From Clostridium sp. OF09-36 (GTDB taxonomy: Bacteria; Bacillota; Clostridia; Lachnospirales; Lachnospiraceae): a stretch of DNA of 64,000 nucleotides. Below, one piece after another: positions 30,257-39,569 of this stretch. Position numbers and translations under genes: made by a program. The first letter of the stretch is position 1. The number at the start of each line of letters is the position of its first letter. The notes under the pieces were generated by a model. It did not search any database. It was given only the letters and a program-made list of their open reading frames with translations, and was not told the DNA's origin. The stretch covers positions 137,667-201,666 of the forward strand of contig NZ_QUMD01000005.1 of assembly GCF_003481985.1 (NCBI RefSeq), given 5' to 3'.

Positions 30257-30287
30257 GTTACTGTTTGTGCTTTGCGTAAACAGCAGC
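30257..30287 (+). repeat. 31-nt palindromic hairpin element, copy 4
   Basis: Thirteen of 14 stem positions pair, around a TTT loop. Position 10 is a T-A pair here where copy 1 has T-G. It lies 56 bp before the HPt gene. Confidence 0.75.
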
Positions 30288-30343
30288 GGCAAAACCATTA
30301 CGATAGATAGAAAACAGAAATGAAAGAATTAGGGGAAAAACAA

Positions 30344-30700
30344 ATGACAACGAAAGAATGTTATGAAAAAATTGGATCTAATTACGACAGTGTGCTGAGC
30401 AGATTCGGCAACGAGGCGCTGGTAAAGCGCTTTGCCTTGAAGTTTTTAAAGGATCCGAGCTATGCGGATTTAAAAGAAGCCCTGGAGGTGCATGACGCAG
30501 AGCGTGCATTCCGTGCAGCACATACCTTAAAGGGCGTTTGCTTAAATCTTGGATTTGACCGTCTCTACGAGACCAGCGCAGCTCTGACAGAAGACCTGAG
30601 AGGAAGAGATATCAACGGCGGTGACCGGTTATTTCCGGAACTGACCGAGCGTTACGAGCAGTTGACAGAAGCAATTCGGGAGCTGGAAGCGGAGGCTTAA
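30344..30700 (+). CDS. HPt (histidine phosphotransfer) domain protein
   Basis: This 118-aa helical protein carries the phosphotransfer motif AAHTLKGVCLNLG with the acceptor histidine at about residue 55. HPt proteins relay phosphate between histidine kinases and receiver domains. ATG 30344 has an AGGGG site; ATG 30320 is less likely. It ends 7 bp before a gene with a REC domain, the obvious phosphate-exchange partner. No histidine kinase is nearby. Confidence 0.88.
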   Translation: MTTKECYEKIGSNYDSVLSRFGNEALVKRFALKFLKDPSYADLKEALEVHDAERAFRAAHTLKGVCLNLGFDRLYETSAALTEDLRGRDINGGDRLFPELTERYEQLTEAIRELEAEA

Positions 30701-30707
30701 CCCATAT

Positions 30708-32680
30708 ATGAATTCATACGATAAACTGACGAGACAGCAGGCAGAGGAACAGATGGAACTCTACCGGCAGGTGTTTACAGCCGTGCGCCTTCTGGATGCT
30801 GCTGATCTTCGTCTGACTGGAGCGAAAAAAACAAAAGAAGACCAGACGGGTGGGTTGAACCATTGCTACTGTTATGATTACTGGAAGAAAAGCCAGCCCT
30901 GTGAAAACTGCATTTCCAGGAAGGTTTATCAGGATGGGATTCAGAGGACGAAGCTGGAGTACAGAGGAAATGATCTCTTTGAGGTAACTGCCCGCTATGT
31001 GGAGGTAGACGGGACTCCTTATATCATGGAGCTGGTGCGTGCGATGGACGGCACCTGCCTGATTGATGCTGAGGGCAGGGAAAAGCTTCTCAGCAAGCTG
31101 ACAAGCTATCACGATGAGCTTTACATTGATGCCCTGACCGGTGCCTACAACCGGCGTTACTACGAGGATAAGATCAAAACCTCAGCCCAGAAGGGCGGCG
31201 TAGCCATGATCGACCTGGATGACTTTAAGCTCTACAACGATACCTGGGGACATGACGCAGGCGATGCCGTGCTGAGAACCCTGGTCCAGATGCTTCGAAA
31301 CTGTGTGCGGGATGAAGATTCCATCATCCGTTACGGAGGCGATGAATTCCTTCTTCTGATGCCGGATATCAGCCAGGCACAGTTTGAGGAAAGCCTGCGC
31401 AGGGTCAAGGAAAAGGTCTGCGATGCCGATGTGCCAGGCTATACGAACCTGCGCCTTTCTGTGAGCATTGGCGGAGTACTGAGTGATGGGACCAAAACGG
31501 TGGAGGATGCTGCGATCTGTGCCGATAAGCTTATGTATCAGGCTAAAAACCGGAAAAATACGGTTGTGACGGAAGGAACAAAGCAGGAGGTACAGCATTC
31601 AGGGGACAATACTGAGGATCAGGAGAATATCAAGCAGCAGATCCTCATTGTAGATGATTCCGGGCTGAACCGCGAGATCCTTTCTGAAATGCTTCACTCA
31701 GATTTCCGCATTCTGGAGGCAGAAAACGGAAAAGAGTGCATTGCCCAGTTAGAGCAGTACGGAACCGGAATCGCCCTGGTCCTGTTAGATATTGTCATGC
31801 CGGTCATGAATGGCTTTGAGGTGCTGGAATACATGACCAGAAACCACTGGATCGAGGAGGTCCCTGTCATTATGATCTCCAGTGAAAATTCAGAGCCATA
31901 CATCCGCAAGGCCTACGAGCTTGGCGTTTCTGATTATATCAGCCGTCCATTTGATGCCAAGGTGGTATTTCAGCGCGTATTCAATACCATTAAGCTGTAT
32001 GCGAAGCAGCACCGCCTGATCAAACTGGTGACAAGCCAGATCTACGAAAAAGAAAAGAATAACCGGATCATGGTCGGGATTTTAAGCCAGATCATGGAAT
32101 TCAGGAATGGGGAGAGCGGGCTTCACGTCTCTCATATCAACCGTCTGACCGATCTTTTGCTGGAGCGCCTGACCCAAAAGACAAGCCAGTACCATTTGTC
32201 CAGACCGGACCGGGAGCTGATCGCAACAGCATCGGCTCTTCATGATATCGGAAAGATTGGCATTGATGAAAAAATCCTGAACAAGCCTGGCAGACTGACA
32301 ACGGAGGAGTTCGAGATCATGAAGACCCACACCGTCATCGGTGCTTCCATGCTAAAGCATCTGACTGCCTACCAGAACGAGCCGATCGTAAAGATCGCTT
32401 ACCAGATCTGCAGGTGGCACCATGAGCGCTACGATGGAAAGGGATATCCGGACGGCTTAAAGGGAGAAGAAATCCCGATCGCAGCCAGGTGGTTTCCATT
32501 GTAGATGTTTACGATGCCCTGGTGAGTCCGCGTGTATACAAGAAAGCGTTCCCGCATGAGCAGGCCATGCGCATGATCATGAATGGGGAGTGCGGTACGT
32601 TTAATCCGCTCCTTCTGGAATGCCTGATCGAGATCCAGGACCGGATCCAGGCATATGATCATGAGCCGCAGAATCATTAG
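30708..32680 (+). CDS. GGDEF - receiver - HD-GYP cyclic-di-GMP signalling protein
   Basis: The restored length is 657 aa. The order is an N-terminal sensor-like region with a cysteine cluster (CYCYDYWKKSQPCENC, about residues 48-63), a GGDEF domain with intact RYGGDEF (cyclase signature), a receiver domain with the phospho-aspartate in LVLLDIVMPVMNGFEVL, and an HD-GYP domain with LHDIGKIGIDEK and HHERYDGKGYPDGLKG. Both synthesis and degradation signatures are intact. The frame breaks at about 32486, where one C is missing from GCAGCCCAGG; restoring it gives QVVSIVDVYDALVSPRVYKK and the normal HD-GYP end. The HPt gene just upstream suggests phosphorelay input. Confidence 0.9.
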
Positions 32681-32709
32681 TTTACTTTTATAGGTCTGTA
32701 TGGTATAAT
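32681..32709 (+). promoter_or_regulatory. Probable sigma-A promoter for the YfcC-type gene
   Basis: TTTACT and TATAAT have a 17-bp spacer, 50 bp before the start codon. Confidence 0.6.
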
Positions 32710-32759
32710 TTTTCGTTGCGACACGTCAATTTATTTTTGAGAATGAAGAGGAACTACAA

Positions 32760-34271
32760 ATGGAAAAGAAAAAGAAGTTTCAGATGCCGCATACGTACAT
32801 CATCATCTTTGGTGTAATTCTGTTTGCAGCAATCCTGACCATGTTTATCCCACTGGGTAAATATGAGACAAAAGAAATCACCTACACCATGAACGGCGAA
32901 GAAAAGACCAGAACCGTTCTGGATCCGGACAGCTTTGAGTATGTCCTGGATGAAAACGGAAACAAGGTAACGAAGGTTGCCCCGCTTTTCGGTACGGAGG
33001 ATTTCGGTGGCCAGGGTATTTTAAACTATGTATTTGAGGGTCTTACAACCGGTAACAAAAACGGTACTGCAGTCGGAATCATCGCCTTTATCCTGGTGGT
33101 GGGCGGTTCCTTTGGTATCGTGTTACGAACCGGTGCCGTGGAGAGCGGTATCATGCGGGTCATCAGCATGACAAACGGTAAGGAAATCCTTTTGGTACCG
33201 ATCCTGATCGTCCTGTTTTCCCTGGGCGGTGCCGTGTTCGGCATGGGTGAGGAAGCCATCCCGTTCGTCATGATCCTGGTGCCGATGTTCATCGCGATGG
33301 GTTACGATGCAGTAGTCGGCATCATGTGCAGCTACGTGGCAACCCAGATTGGTTTCGGTACCTCGTGGCAGAACCCGTTCGGCCTGGCTGTGGCACAGGG
33401 TATCGCAGGCATCCCGGTTATGTCCGGTGCATGGTTCCGTATCCCGTTATGGATCATCTTTACCGGCCTGACCTGTGTGTTTACCCTTCGTTACGCAGCA
33501 AAGATCAAAAAGAACCCGAAGCTTTCTGTTGCTTACGAGTCTGACGAAGAGTACCGTGAGGACTTCGCAAAGAATGGTAAAGCAGACCTGCCGTTTACCC
33601 TGGGCCATAAGCTGGTGCTCTTAACCATCGTAGCCTGCATGGTATGGACCATCTGGGGCGTAGTAACCCAGGGCTACTACATTCCGGAGATCGCATCCCA
33701 GTTCTTTGTAATGGGTCTTGTTTCCGGTATCATCGGACTGATCTTCCACTTAAATGATATGCACTTAAACGATATCCCGCGTGCGTTTGACCGTGGTGCG
33801 GCTGACCTTCTGGGCGCTGCAATGTGCGTAGGTATGGCACAGGGTATCATCATCATCCTGGGCGGAACCAGCGCAACCGATGGAACCGTTCTGAACACCA
33901 TTCTTTATACTATCAGCAATGGCATGAAGAATTTCCCGCCGGTCATCTCTGCATGGCTGATGTATGTATTCCAGTCCGTATTCAACTTCTTCGTTGTATC
34001 CGGTTCCGGACAGGCAGCCCTGACCATGCCGATCATGGCACCGCTTGCCGATCTGGTCGGTGTAGAACGTCAGGTTGCAGTCCTTTCTTACCAGCTTGGT
34101 GATGCGTTTACCAACTTTATCGTTCCGACCAGCGGATGCCTTCTTGGTGCCCTGGCAGCAGCAAGACTGGAGTGGGGACAGTGGGCAAAGTTCCAGATCA
34201 AGTTCCAGGCATTCCTGTTTGTATGCGCATCCATTGCAGTGGTTGTTGCAATGATGATCGGATTGTCATAA
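32760..34271 (+). CDS. YfcC-family membrane transporter
   Basis: This is a 503-aa carrier with about 12-13 hydrophobic segments. After the first segment a soluble loop (about residues 35-85) carries MNGEEKTRTVLDPDSFEYVLDE. The glycine-rich GGAVFGMGEEAIPF and the QIGFGTSWQNPFGLAVAQ and VVSGSGQAALTMPIMAP stretches match the YfcC/DcuC/ArcD-related group. Members are predicted to move dicarboxylates or basic amino acids; the substrate here cannot be told. It is followed 25 bp on by a MATE exporter. Confidence 0.85.
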   Translation: MEKKKKFQMPHTYIIIFGVILFAAILTMFIPLGKYETKEITYTMNGEEKTRTVLDPDSFEYVLDENGNKVTKVAPLFGTEDFGGQGILNYVFEGLTTGNKNGTAVGIIAFILVVGGSFGIVLRTGAVESGIMRVISMTNGKEILLVPILIVLFSLGGAVFGMGEEAIPFVMILVPMFIAMGYDAVVGIMCSYVATQIGFGTSWQNPFGLAVAQGIAGIPVMSGAWFRIPLWIIFTGLTCVFTLRYAAKIKKNPKLSVAYESDEEYREDFAKNGKADLPFTLGHKLVLLTIVACMVWTIWGVVTQGYYIPEIASQFFVMGLVSGIIGLIFHLNDMHLNDIPRAFDRGAADLLGAAMCVGMAQGIIIILGGTSATDGTVLNTILYTISNGMKNFPPVISAWLMYVFQSVFNFFVVSGSGQAALTMPIMAPLADLVGVERQVAVLSYQLGDAFTNFIVPTSGCLLGALAAARLEWGQWAKFQIKFQAFLFVCASIAVVVAMMIGLS

Positions 34272-34296
34272 CCGGAAAGGGCAGGAACAAATTGTC

Positions 34297-35658
34297 ATGA
34301 CAAATGATATGACACGGGGAAATCCCGTCCGCCTGATCCTGGCTTTTATGATTCCGACATATCTCGGAAACATTTTCCAGCAGTTTTACAATCTGGTCGA
34401 TTCGGTGATTGCCGGCCGCTATATCGGGGTCCATGCCCTGGCGGCCATCGGCAGCACAACCTCGCTGATTTTTCTGGTGACCGGGTGGCTGCAGGGAATC
34501 ACCAGTGGCTTTGCCATCATGGTGGCCCAGAGCTTTGGCGCAAAGGATTACAAGCAGATGCGCCATTATGTTGCCATGTCGGTATATCTGTGCGTGGCCT
34601 TTGTGGTGGCCATGACGGCAGGACTTGTGCTTTTTAATGTGCCGGTCCTGCGTCTGATGAATACGCCGGATGAGATCATCGGCCAGACTGCTGCTTATAT
34701 GGGAATCATTTATGCAGGCCTCTGCGTAACGGCTGCTTACAATGCCTTTGCAGCGGTGCTGCGTGCACTGGGGGACGGCCGTTCCCCACTTTATTTTTTG
34801 ATCATCTCCGCAGTGATCAACGCCGTGCTGGACGTACTTTTTATCGTAAAGTTCCATATGGGAGTGGAGGGCTGTGCCTACGCAACCGTCATTGCCCAGG
34901 GAATCTCGGCACTGTTATGCCTGATTTATATCATTCTGAAATTCGATATCTTAAAGCTTCAGAAAGCGGATTTCCGGTTTGATCCGGCTATGATCAAACG
35001 CCTGCTGTCCATTGGTGTGCCGATGGGCCTGCAGTTTTCTATCACGGCGATTGGAACGATCATCGTGCAGAGCGCCATCAATGTGTTTGGTGCGGATTAC
35101 ATCGCGGGTTATGCCGCAGCTGGAAAGCTGCAGAATATGGTAAACACCATCTTCATTGCATTTGGTGCGACCATTGCAACTTATGTGGGACAGAACCGCG
35201 GTGCCGGACGATTAGACCGGGTGCGCCAGGGCGTAAAGGATACCCAGATCATGATCCTGCTCGCAGCGGCTGCTTTCTTTCTGATCATTCATTTTCTGGC
35301 AGGAAAGCTGACACTGATCTTTGTGGACAGCTCCCAGACTGTGGTGATCGATGCAGCCAACCAGTATTTTAAAACGGTATCCTGGTGTTATCCGTTCCTT
35401 GGAAGTATCTTCTTGTACCGGAATGCGCTTCAGGGAATGGGCTATAGCCTGGTGCCGATGTTAGGCGGTGTATTCGAGCTGCTGGCCAGGGCCGGTGTTG
35501 TCATGCTGGTCCTTCACCTGGGCGGTGGGTTCGTGAGCACCTGCCTGTCCGATCCGGCAGCATGGATCTCCGCACTGATCCCGCTGATCCCATATTATAT
35601 TTATAAAATGCGGAAATTTACTGCACCTTCTTTACAGAAAGAAAAAACTGTGCTATAG
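34297..35658 (+). CDS. MATE family efflux transporter
   Basis: This 453-aa, 12-segment membrane protein has two homologous halves (around residues 15-215 and 235-440). It is typical of NorM/DinF-like cation-coupled multidrug exporters. Family motifs include PTYLGNIFQQFYNLVDSVIAGR near the N-terminus and FGATIATYVGQNRGAG in the second half. The drug range is unknown. A decayed MATE fragment also lies at 59.6 kb, but that fragment is not a copy of this gene. Confidence 0.9.
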   Translation: MTNDMTRGNPVRLILAFMIPTYLGNIFQQFYNLVDSVIAGRYIGVHALAAIGSTTSLIFLVTGWLQGITSGFAIMVAQSFGAKDYKQMRHYVAMSVYLCVAFVVAMTAGLVLFNVPVLRLMNTPDEIIGQTAAYMGIIYAGLCVTAAYNAFAAVLRALGDGRSPLYFLIISAVINAVLDVLFIVKFHMGVEGCAYATVIAQGISALLCLIYIILKFDILKLQKADFRFDPAMIKRLLSIGVPMGLQFSITAIGTIIVQSAINVFGADYIAGYAAAGKLQNMVNTIFIAFGATIATYVGQNRGAGRLDRVRQGVKDTQIMILLAAAAFFLIIHFLAGKLTLIFVDSSQTVVIDAANQYFKTVSWCYPFLGSIFLYRNALQGMGYSLVPMLGGVFELLARAGVVMLVLHLGGGFVSTCLSDPAAWISALIPLIPYYIYKMRKFTAPSLQKEKTVL

Positions 35659-35689
35659 TAGCACACAAAATAAAAATCAAAGAAAAGCA

Positions 35690-35785
35690 GAGTAGGTCTG
35701 TGTGCGTTAAGTGCCAGCCGGACAGGGAGTTGCCGGCGGGACGAAGGAAAACGTTTCGGTGACCGGTTGCCGTAAAAACTGCAAA
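35690..35785 (+). promoter_or_regulatory. Tetrahydrofolate (THF-I) riboswitch upstream of folT
   Basis: The conserved class pieces appear in order: GAGTAGG, GCGTTAAGTG, GGGAGTTG, GGACGAA, CGGTGACC and GGTTGCCG. This is the arrangement of the folT-associated THF riboswitch. The aptamer binds reduced folate and lowers expression of folate genes in Firmicutes. The exact 3' edge is uncertain. Confidence 0.8.
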
Positions 35786-35874
35786 AAGCAGTTTGGGGTG
35801 ATCTGGAAGCTGAGCAGCGGTTTTTTCGCGGTACACAGGCCGCATCCCGCTGCGAAGAGGATAGATACGGTTAT

Positions 35875-35906
35875 CTCCTTTGTAGTCGAGAAATACTGCA
35901 AAGGAG
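35875..35906 (+). promoter_or_regulatory. Shine-Dalgarno-sequestering hairpin of folT
   Basis: CTCCTTTGTAGT pairs with ACTGCAAAGGAG (12 bp, one G-U) around an 8-nt loop. The right arm is the ribosome site of folT itself. It is the likely expression platform of the riboswitch upstream, acting on translation. Confidence 0.7.
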
Positions 35907-35917
35907 GTAATTTTTTT

Positions 35918-36493
35918 ATGAAAAAGTTTGTAACTTTGTTCACGGATTCCATGGAAGAGCTGAAGCACGTTAACACAGTCACAGTCATGGCGATGTTTGC
36001 GGCAATCTCTGTGGTGCTTGGGTATTTTACCCTGGTTCTGGGCGATTACTTAAAGATCGGATTTTCCACGATCGCGAATCAGTTCGTGTATTATCTGTTT
36101 GGCCCGGTGGCAGGCGCAGCCTTTGGCGGGGCGCTGGATATCTTAAAATATATCATTCGCCCGACCGGTGCGTATTTCCCGGGCTTTACCATTGGTGCCA
36201 TGGTGGGCGGCGTGATCTATGGCTGCTTCTTGTATAAGCGTCCAATCCGTTTCACGCGCGTACTGGCTGCAGAACTGACCGCGTCGGTCATCTGCAACAT
36301 GCTGCTTGGAACGCTGTGGCTGAGCATGCTCTATGGAAAAGCATTTATGGTGCTTCTTCCCATGCGGGCTTTCAAAAACCTGATCATGTGGCCGGTCAAT
36401 TCCATGCTGTTTTACACCATCGGAAAGACACTGGAGGCATCCGGGGTATTCCGCCTTTTGAAGACAGCCGGACGGAGCAAAGCGGTAATTTAA
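35918..36493 (+). CDS. folT: Folate-specific ECF transporter S component FolT
   Basis: FolT is the membrane substrate-binding subunit that captures folate and docks on the shared EcfA-EcfA'-EcfT energising module. It is 191 aa with about six hydrophobic segments. Residues VLGYFTLVLGDYLKIGFSTIANQ and GALDILKYIIRPTGAYFPGFT match the FolT group. ATG 35918 follows AAAGGAGG; an open frame reaching upstream to 35711 runs through the riboswitch and is not coding. The THF riboswitch ahead supports the substrate call. No ecfAT genes are in the window. Confidence 0.9.
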   Translation: MKKFVTLFTDSMEELKHVNTVTVMAMFAAISVVLGYFTLVLGDYLKIGFSTIANQFVYYLFGPVAGAAFGGALDILKYIIRPTGAYFPGFTIGAMVGGVIYGCFLYKRPIRFTRVLAAELTASVICNMLLGTLWLSMLYGKAFMVLLPMRAFKNLIMWPVNSMLFYTIGKTLEASGVFRLLKTAGRSKAVI

Positions 36494-36514
36494 CAATATT
36501 GCACAGTACGAACG

Positions 36515-36572
36515 AGGGCCGGAAGGTTCTGCCCACGCCATTTGGCGGGGGCAGAACCTCCCGGCCCGTTTG
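36515..36572. terminator. Bidirectional terminator between folT and the alarmone synthetase gene
   Basis: GGGCCGG pairs with CCGGCCC and AGGTTCTGCC with GGCAGAACCT, closed by a short loop, a very stable stem between convergent genes. Confidence 0.8.
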
Positions 36573-36591
36573 TGTTTATCGCCCGGTATTG

Positions 36592-37304
36592 TTACTGTGG
36601 TGCGTGCTTCCCATTTTTATCTTCGATGCGTTTGCGGATCTGAAGCATGTGCTGGTCGGTTGCGGCGATGACCTCGGCGCACTGGCGCAGGTCTTCGCTG
36701 ATCTCATCGGCAACCGTTCCGATATCCTTTTTGTATTTCAGCTGGTGGTCCAGGCTGGCCCAGAAATCCATGGCAATGGTCCGGATCTGGACTTCTACAC
36801 GCAGATTTTTCTTCTCTTCTGAGAAGAAGACTGGAATTTCGATGATAAGGTGATAACTGCGATAGCCGTTTGGCTTTGGATTTTTGATGTAATCCTTGAT
36901 GGCGATGACGGTGATGTCATCCTGGCTGACCAGCATGTTAGCGACAGCATAGATGTCATCGACAAAGGAACAGATGACGCGGATTCCGGCTACATCGTCC
37001 AATTTGTTCATCATGGATTCGAGACTGACCGGAAGGTTTCTGCGCTGCAGCTTTTCTACGATACTGATCGGTTTTTTGACACGGGATTTGATCATCTCGA
37101 TGGGATTCCTCTGGTTTTTGATGGAAAGCTCATCGTTTAATACTTCCAGTTTTGTTTTTACTTCGCGGATCGCGCAGGTGTACATCATCATGGCCTGCTG
37201 GAATTCTCTGGCCTGACTGATCAGGCATCCGGGACCTGGACCAGGTTTGGCACGTTGACAGCAGACTGGACCAGTTCACTGTTTGGGTTCATATTCATAT
37301 TCAT
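36592..37304 (-). CDS. Small alarmone synthetase (RelQ/YjbM-type ppGpp synthetase)
   Basis: The restored length is 237 aa. It is a stand-alone RelA/SpoT synthetase domain without hydrolase or regulatory domains, so it makes (p)ppGpp from GTP/GDP and ATP. Visible motifs are DDVAGIRVICSFVDDIY, KDYIKNPKPNGYRSYHL and VEVQIRTIAMDFWASLDHQL, including the catalytic glutamate in EVQIR. The gene starts at the ATG ending at 37304 with a GAGGTA site. One base is missing at about 37225 (GCC should be GCCC on the coding strand), which creates a false stop after 28 codons. Restoring it joins LISQAREFQQAMMMYTCAIREV. Confidence 0.87.
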
Positions 37305-37625
37305 AAGTAGATACCTCGTTGCTTTTTGTGCAATAGTTCCTGAAAATGTGAAATATTGCAGAAATATTATCTATATTATACCAGATTTTGAATGTCATAC
37401 AAGGGATATTTTTGTTTCTGTCCATGTATGCGCAAACAGCAGCACTAATTTCTGATACAAGGGTTTTGTTTTCTTCCGAAATGTGATATGCTTAATCTAA
37501 GGGTCTTTATGCGTGAATCGCATAAGCTATCAGCTGGCTGGAATTTTTGGTGTCTCATGCAGATCTGAAAAGGAAGGGCAGCTGTAAAAAAATGAAATGT
37601 AAGATAGAAATCTGGAGGTATTTAC
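37305..37625. promoter_or_regulatory. Intergenic region between alarmone synthetase and mrp
   Basis: This 321-bp divergent gap holds no gene I can support. On the minus strand TTGTAT and TATAAT (37402-37375, 16-bp spacer) form a weak promoter for the synthetase. At 37421-37446 lies half of the palindromic hairpin element (the GCTGCTGTTTGCGCA arm, reversed) without a matching partner arm. TTATGCG/CGCATAA (37507-37525) is a 7-bp hairpin. The mrp ribosome site is CTGGAGG. Confidence 0.4.
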
Positions 37626-38462
37626 ATGAGTGAAAATTGTACCCATAACTGCAGTACCTGTGGTGAATCCTGCGGAAGCCGCACAGCAGAGCAGACAAGC
37701 TTTCTGGAGCCGTTAAACCCGGCGAGCAGCGTAAAAAAGGTGATCGGCGTAGTCAGCGGTAAGGGCGGTGTCGGAAAATCTCTGGTGACTGCCATGATGG
37801 CTGTTAAGATGAACAGTAAGGGCAAACACACCGCAATCCTGGATGCAGATATTACCGGACCGTCTATTCCGAAGGCATTTGGCTTAAACGACAATATGGT
37901 CATGATGACAAAAGACAATCTGATGATTCCGGCAACTTCCGCTCTGGGCATTGACATTATGTCTGCAAACCTGCTTTTGGACAACGATACGGATCCGGTC
38001 ATCTGGAGAGGTCCGGTCATTGCAGGCGCAGTGAAGCAGTTCTGGAATGAGACACTTTGGGAAGACGTAGATTATATGTTTGTGGATATGCCGCCGGGAA
38101 CCGGCGATGTTCCGTTAACCGTATTCCAGTCTCTTCCGGTGAACGGCATCATCATCGTAACTTCTCCGCAGGAGCTGGTTTCCATGATCGTGGCAAAGGC
38201 TGTGAAGATGGCGCAGAAGATGAATGTGCCGATCCTTGGCCTGGTTGAGAATATGAGCTATCTGGAGTGCCCGGACTGCGGTAAGAAGATTTCCGTATTT
38301 GGCGAGAGTCATATAGACGAGATCGCCAAAGAGTACGATCTGCCGGTACTGGCAAAGCTCCCGATCGACCCGAAGGTAGCCGAGCATGTAGACAACGGCA
38401 CCATCGAGTATCTGGAGAGAGATTGGTTCGATGCAGCAGCTGAGAAGGTACTGGCACTGTAA
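37626..38462 (+). CDS. Mrp/NBP35-family iron-sulfur cluster carrier ATPase
   Basis: This is a 278-aa P-loop ATPase of the Mrp/ApbC/NBP35 group, which binds and transfers Fe-S clusters. The N-terminus has a cysteine cluster (CTHNCSTCGESC, residues 5-16). The deviant Walker A is GKGGVGKS (about residues 45-52), and LDADITGPSIPKAFG and DMPPGTGD follow. A CPDCGKK motif near residue 218 provides the bridging cluster cysteines. Confidence 0.92.
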   Translation: MSENCTHNCSTCGESCGSRTAEQTSFLEPLNPASSVKKVIGVVSGKGGVGKSLVTAMMAVKMNSKGKHTAILDADITGPSIPKAFGLNDNMVMMTKDNLMIPATSALGIDIMSANLLLDNDTDPVIWRGPVIAGAVKQFWNETLWEDVDYMFVDMPPGTGDVPLTVFQSLPVNGIIIVTSPQELVSMIVAKAVKMAQKMNVPILGLVENMSYLECPDCGKKISVFGESHIDEIAKEYDLPVLAKLPIDPKVAEHVDNGTIEYLERDWFDAAAEKVLAL

Positions 38463-38550
38463 AACTGAAAATTTCGCTTGCAGGTTTGTAAGTGGAAACC
38501 AGACCAAAGCTGCAAACGGGAAACAGGGCAGGTGCAGTGACTGAATGAAT

Positions 38551-39324
38551 TCAATAGAAATAGTACGACAGGGTTTTCGTGACAGAGAACCCTGTTTTTT
38601 TGTACAGGGAAATGGCTGGCGCATTGTCACCGGCAACCTGCAGCAGAGCTGTATGGAACCCCTGTCTGGCAAGGGCGGGAAACAGCAGCGTAAAAAATAC
38701 AGTGCCAAAGCCCTGGTGGCGGTATTCTGGCAGGATTTCCACATGGTGAAGGCAGACTGAACTCTCGCTGACAGGTTCTGCAAAGGCAGTGCCGAGAAGT
38801 GTGTCTCCCTGGTAAAGTGAAAATTCGGTGTCAGAAGACTGATGCAGAGAGAAAATTTCAGGATTTTCCTGAGAACTTGTGGAAATGTAGTTGAAATCTG
38901 CCGGACCATTGGAATCTGTCAGGTCACATTCCATCACCAGTTCTTCAGAGTCTTTTTCTGCGCCGAGTGCTTCCAGTGTTTTTAAGGTATCTGCACAAGC
39001 CCCGGAAACCGCAAAGAGCAGGTTGCTGTCTGGGATATGGGCAAGTCCCTCTTCTAATAAACAGGAAAAAGCGCCATGGTTCCGGAAGTCCGGGTGGGTG
39101 AAGGCACAGCATTCTGCCAGGTCATCCCCGTAAGGAATCAGTGTGAGGCAGGAAACCAGCGTGCCGTCTGGAAGATAGGCCAGAAAATGCGTCAGATCGT
39201 CTTCCATCGGATAGGACAGATCGGTATGATCGTGCTGGCGGCAGAGTGCGGCCAGACTGGCAAGCCCGGCTTGCTGTTTTTGGGTGAGTAAATTGGTTGA
39301 GCTAATATGAATATCGAATTTCAT
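38551..39324 (-). CDS. GNAT-family N-acetyltransferase
   Basis: This is a 257-aa protein with a C-terminal GNAT domain (about residues 160-257). It shows VEILPEYRHQGFGTVFFTLL, the acetyl-CoA-binding loop, and GDNAPAISLYKKTGF. The N-terminal half has a second degenerate GNAT-like fold with HPDFRNHGAFSCLL. The ATG ending at 39324 has an AGGAGG site; the frame open to 39351 adds a few residues before it. The substrate is unknown. The last codons overlap the convergent terminator at 38568-38602. Confidence 0.82.
   Translation of the reverse strand: MKFDIHISSTNLLTQKQQAGLASLAALCRQHDHTDLSYPMEDDLTHFLAYLPDGTLVSCLTLIPYGDDLAECCAFTHPDFRNHGAFSCLLEEGLAHIPDSNLLFAVSGACADTLKTLEALGAEKDSEELVMECDLTDSNGPADFNYISTSSQENPEIFSLHQSSDTEFSLYQGDTLLGTAFAEPVSESSVCLHHVEILPEYRHQGFGTVFFTLLFPALARQGFHTALLQVAGDNAPAISLYKKTGFSVTKTLSYYFY
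38568..38602. terminator. Terminator between mrp and the convergent GNAT gene
   Basis: ACAGGGTT and AACCCTGT arms are followed by a seven-T run on the plus strand. It lies inside the 3' end of the GNAT coding region. Confidence 0.75.
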
Positions 39325-39406
39325 AGAGGACCTCCTGGCGGAAAAATTCATTGCTTTTTTGTAAGTAAAGTATAAGAAAAAAACATAAAGAATACAAGAA
39401 TCTACA

Positions 39407-39434
39407 TTGACTTTTTGACTTCGAGTGGTAGAAT
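39407..39434 (+). promoter_or_regulatory. Probable promoter of lrgAB
   Basis: TTGACT and TAGAAT have a 16-bp spacer, about 135 bp before lrgA. The leader holds a truncated-looking TTGTTCGCGAACAG palindrome at about 39441 and a GGATGC/GTGCATCC hairpin at about 39472, with no supported coding sequence. Confidence 0.45.
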
Positions 39435-39569
39435 ACGAGTTATTGTTCGCGAACAGGGATTTTTTAAAGCAGAGGATGCGCTATTTGGTGCATCCACGAT
39501 ATGCAATGCAATGGAAAATTCTGTATGAACGAGTAGAATGGTTTACCAAATATGGAAAGGACAAACAAC

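Noticed and set aside
35711..35917. N-terminal extension of FolT
   Set aside because: The open frame runs through the THF riboswitch and the Shine-Dalgarno-sequestering stem; the AAAGGAGG site sets the start at 35918.
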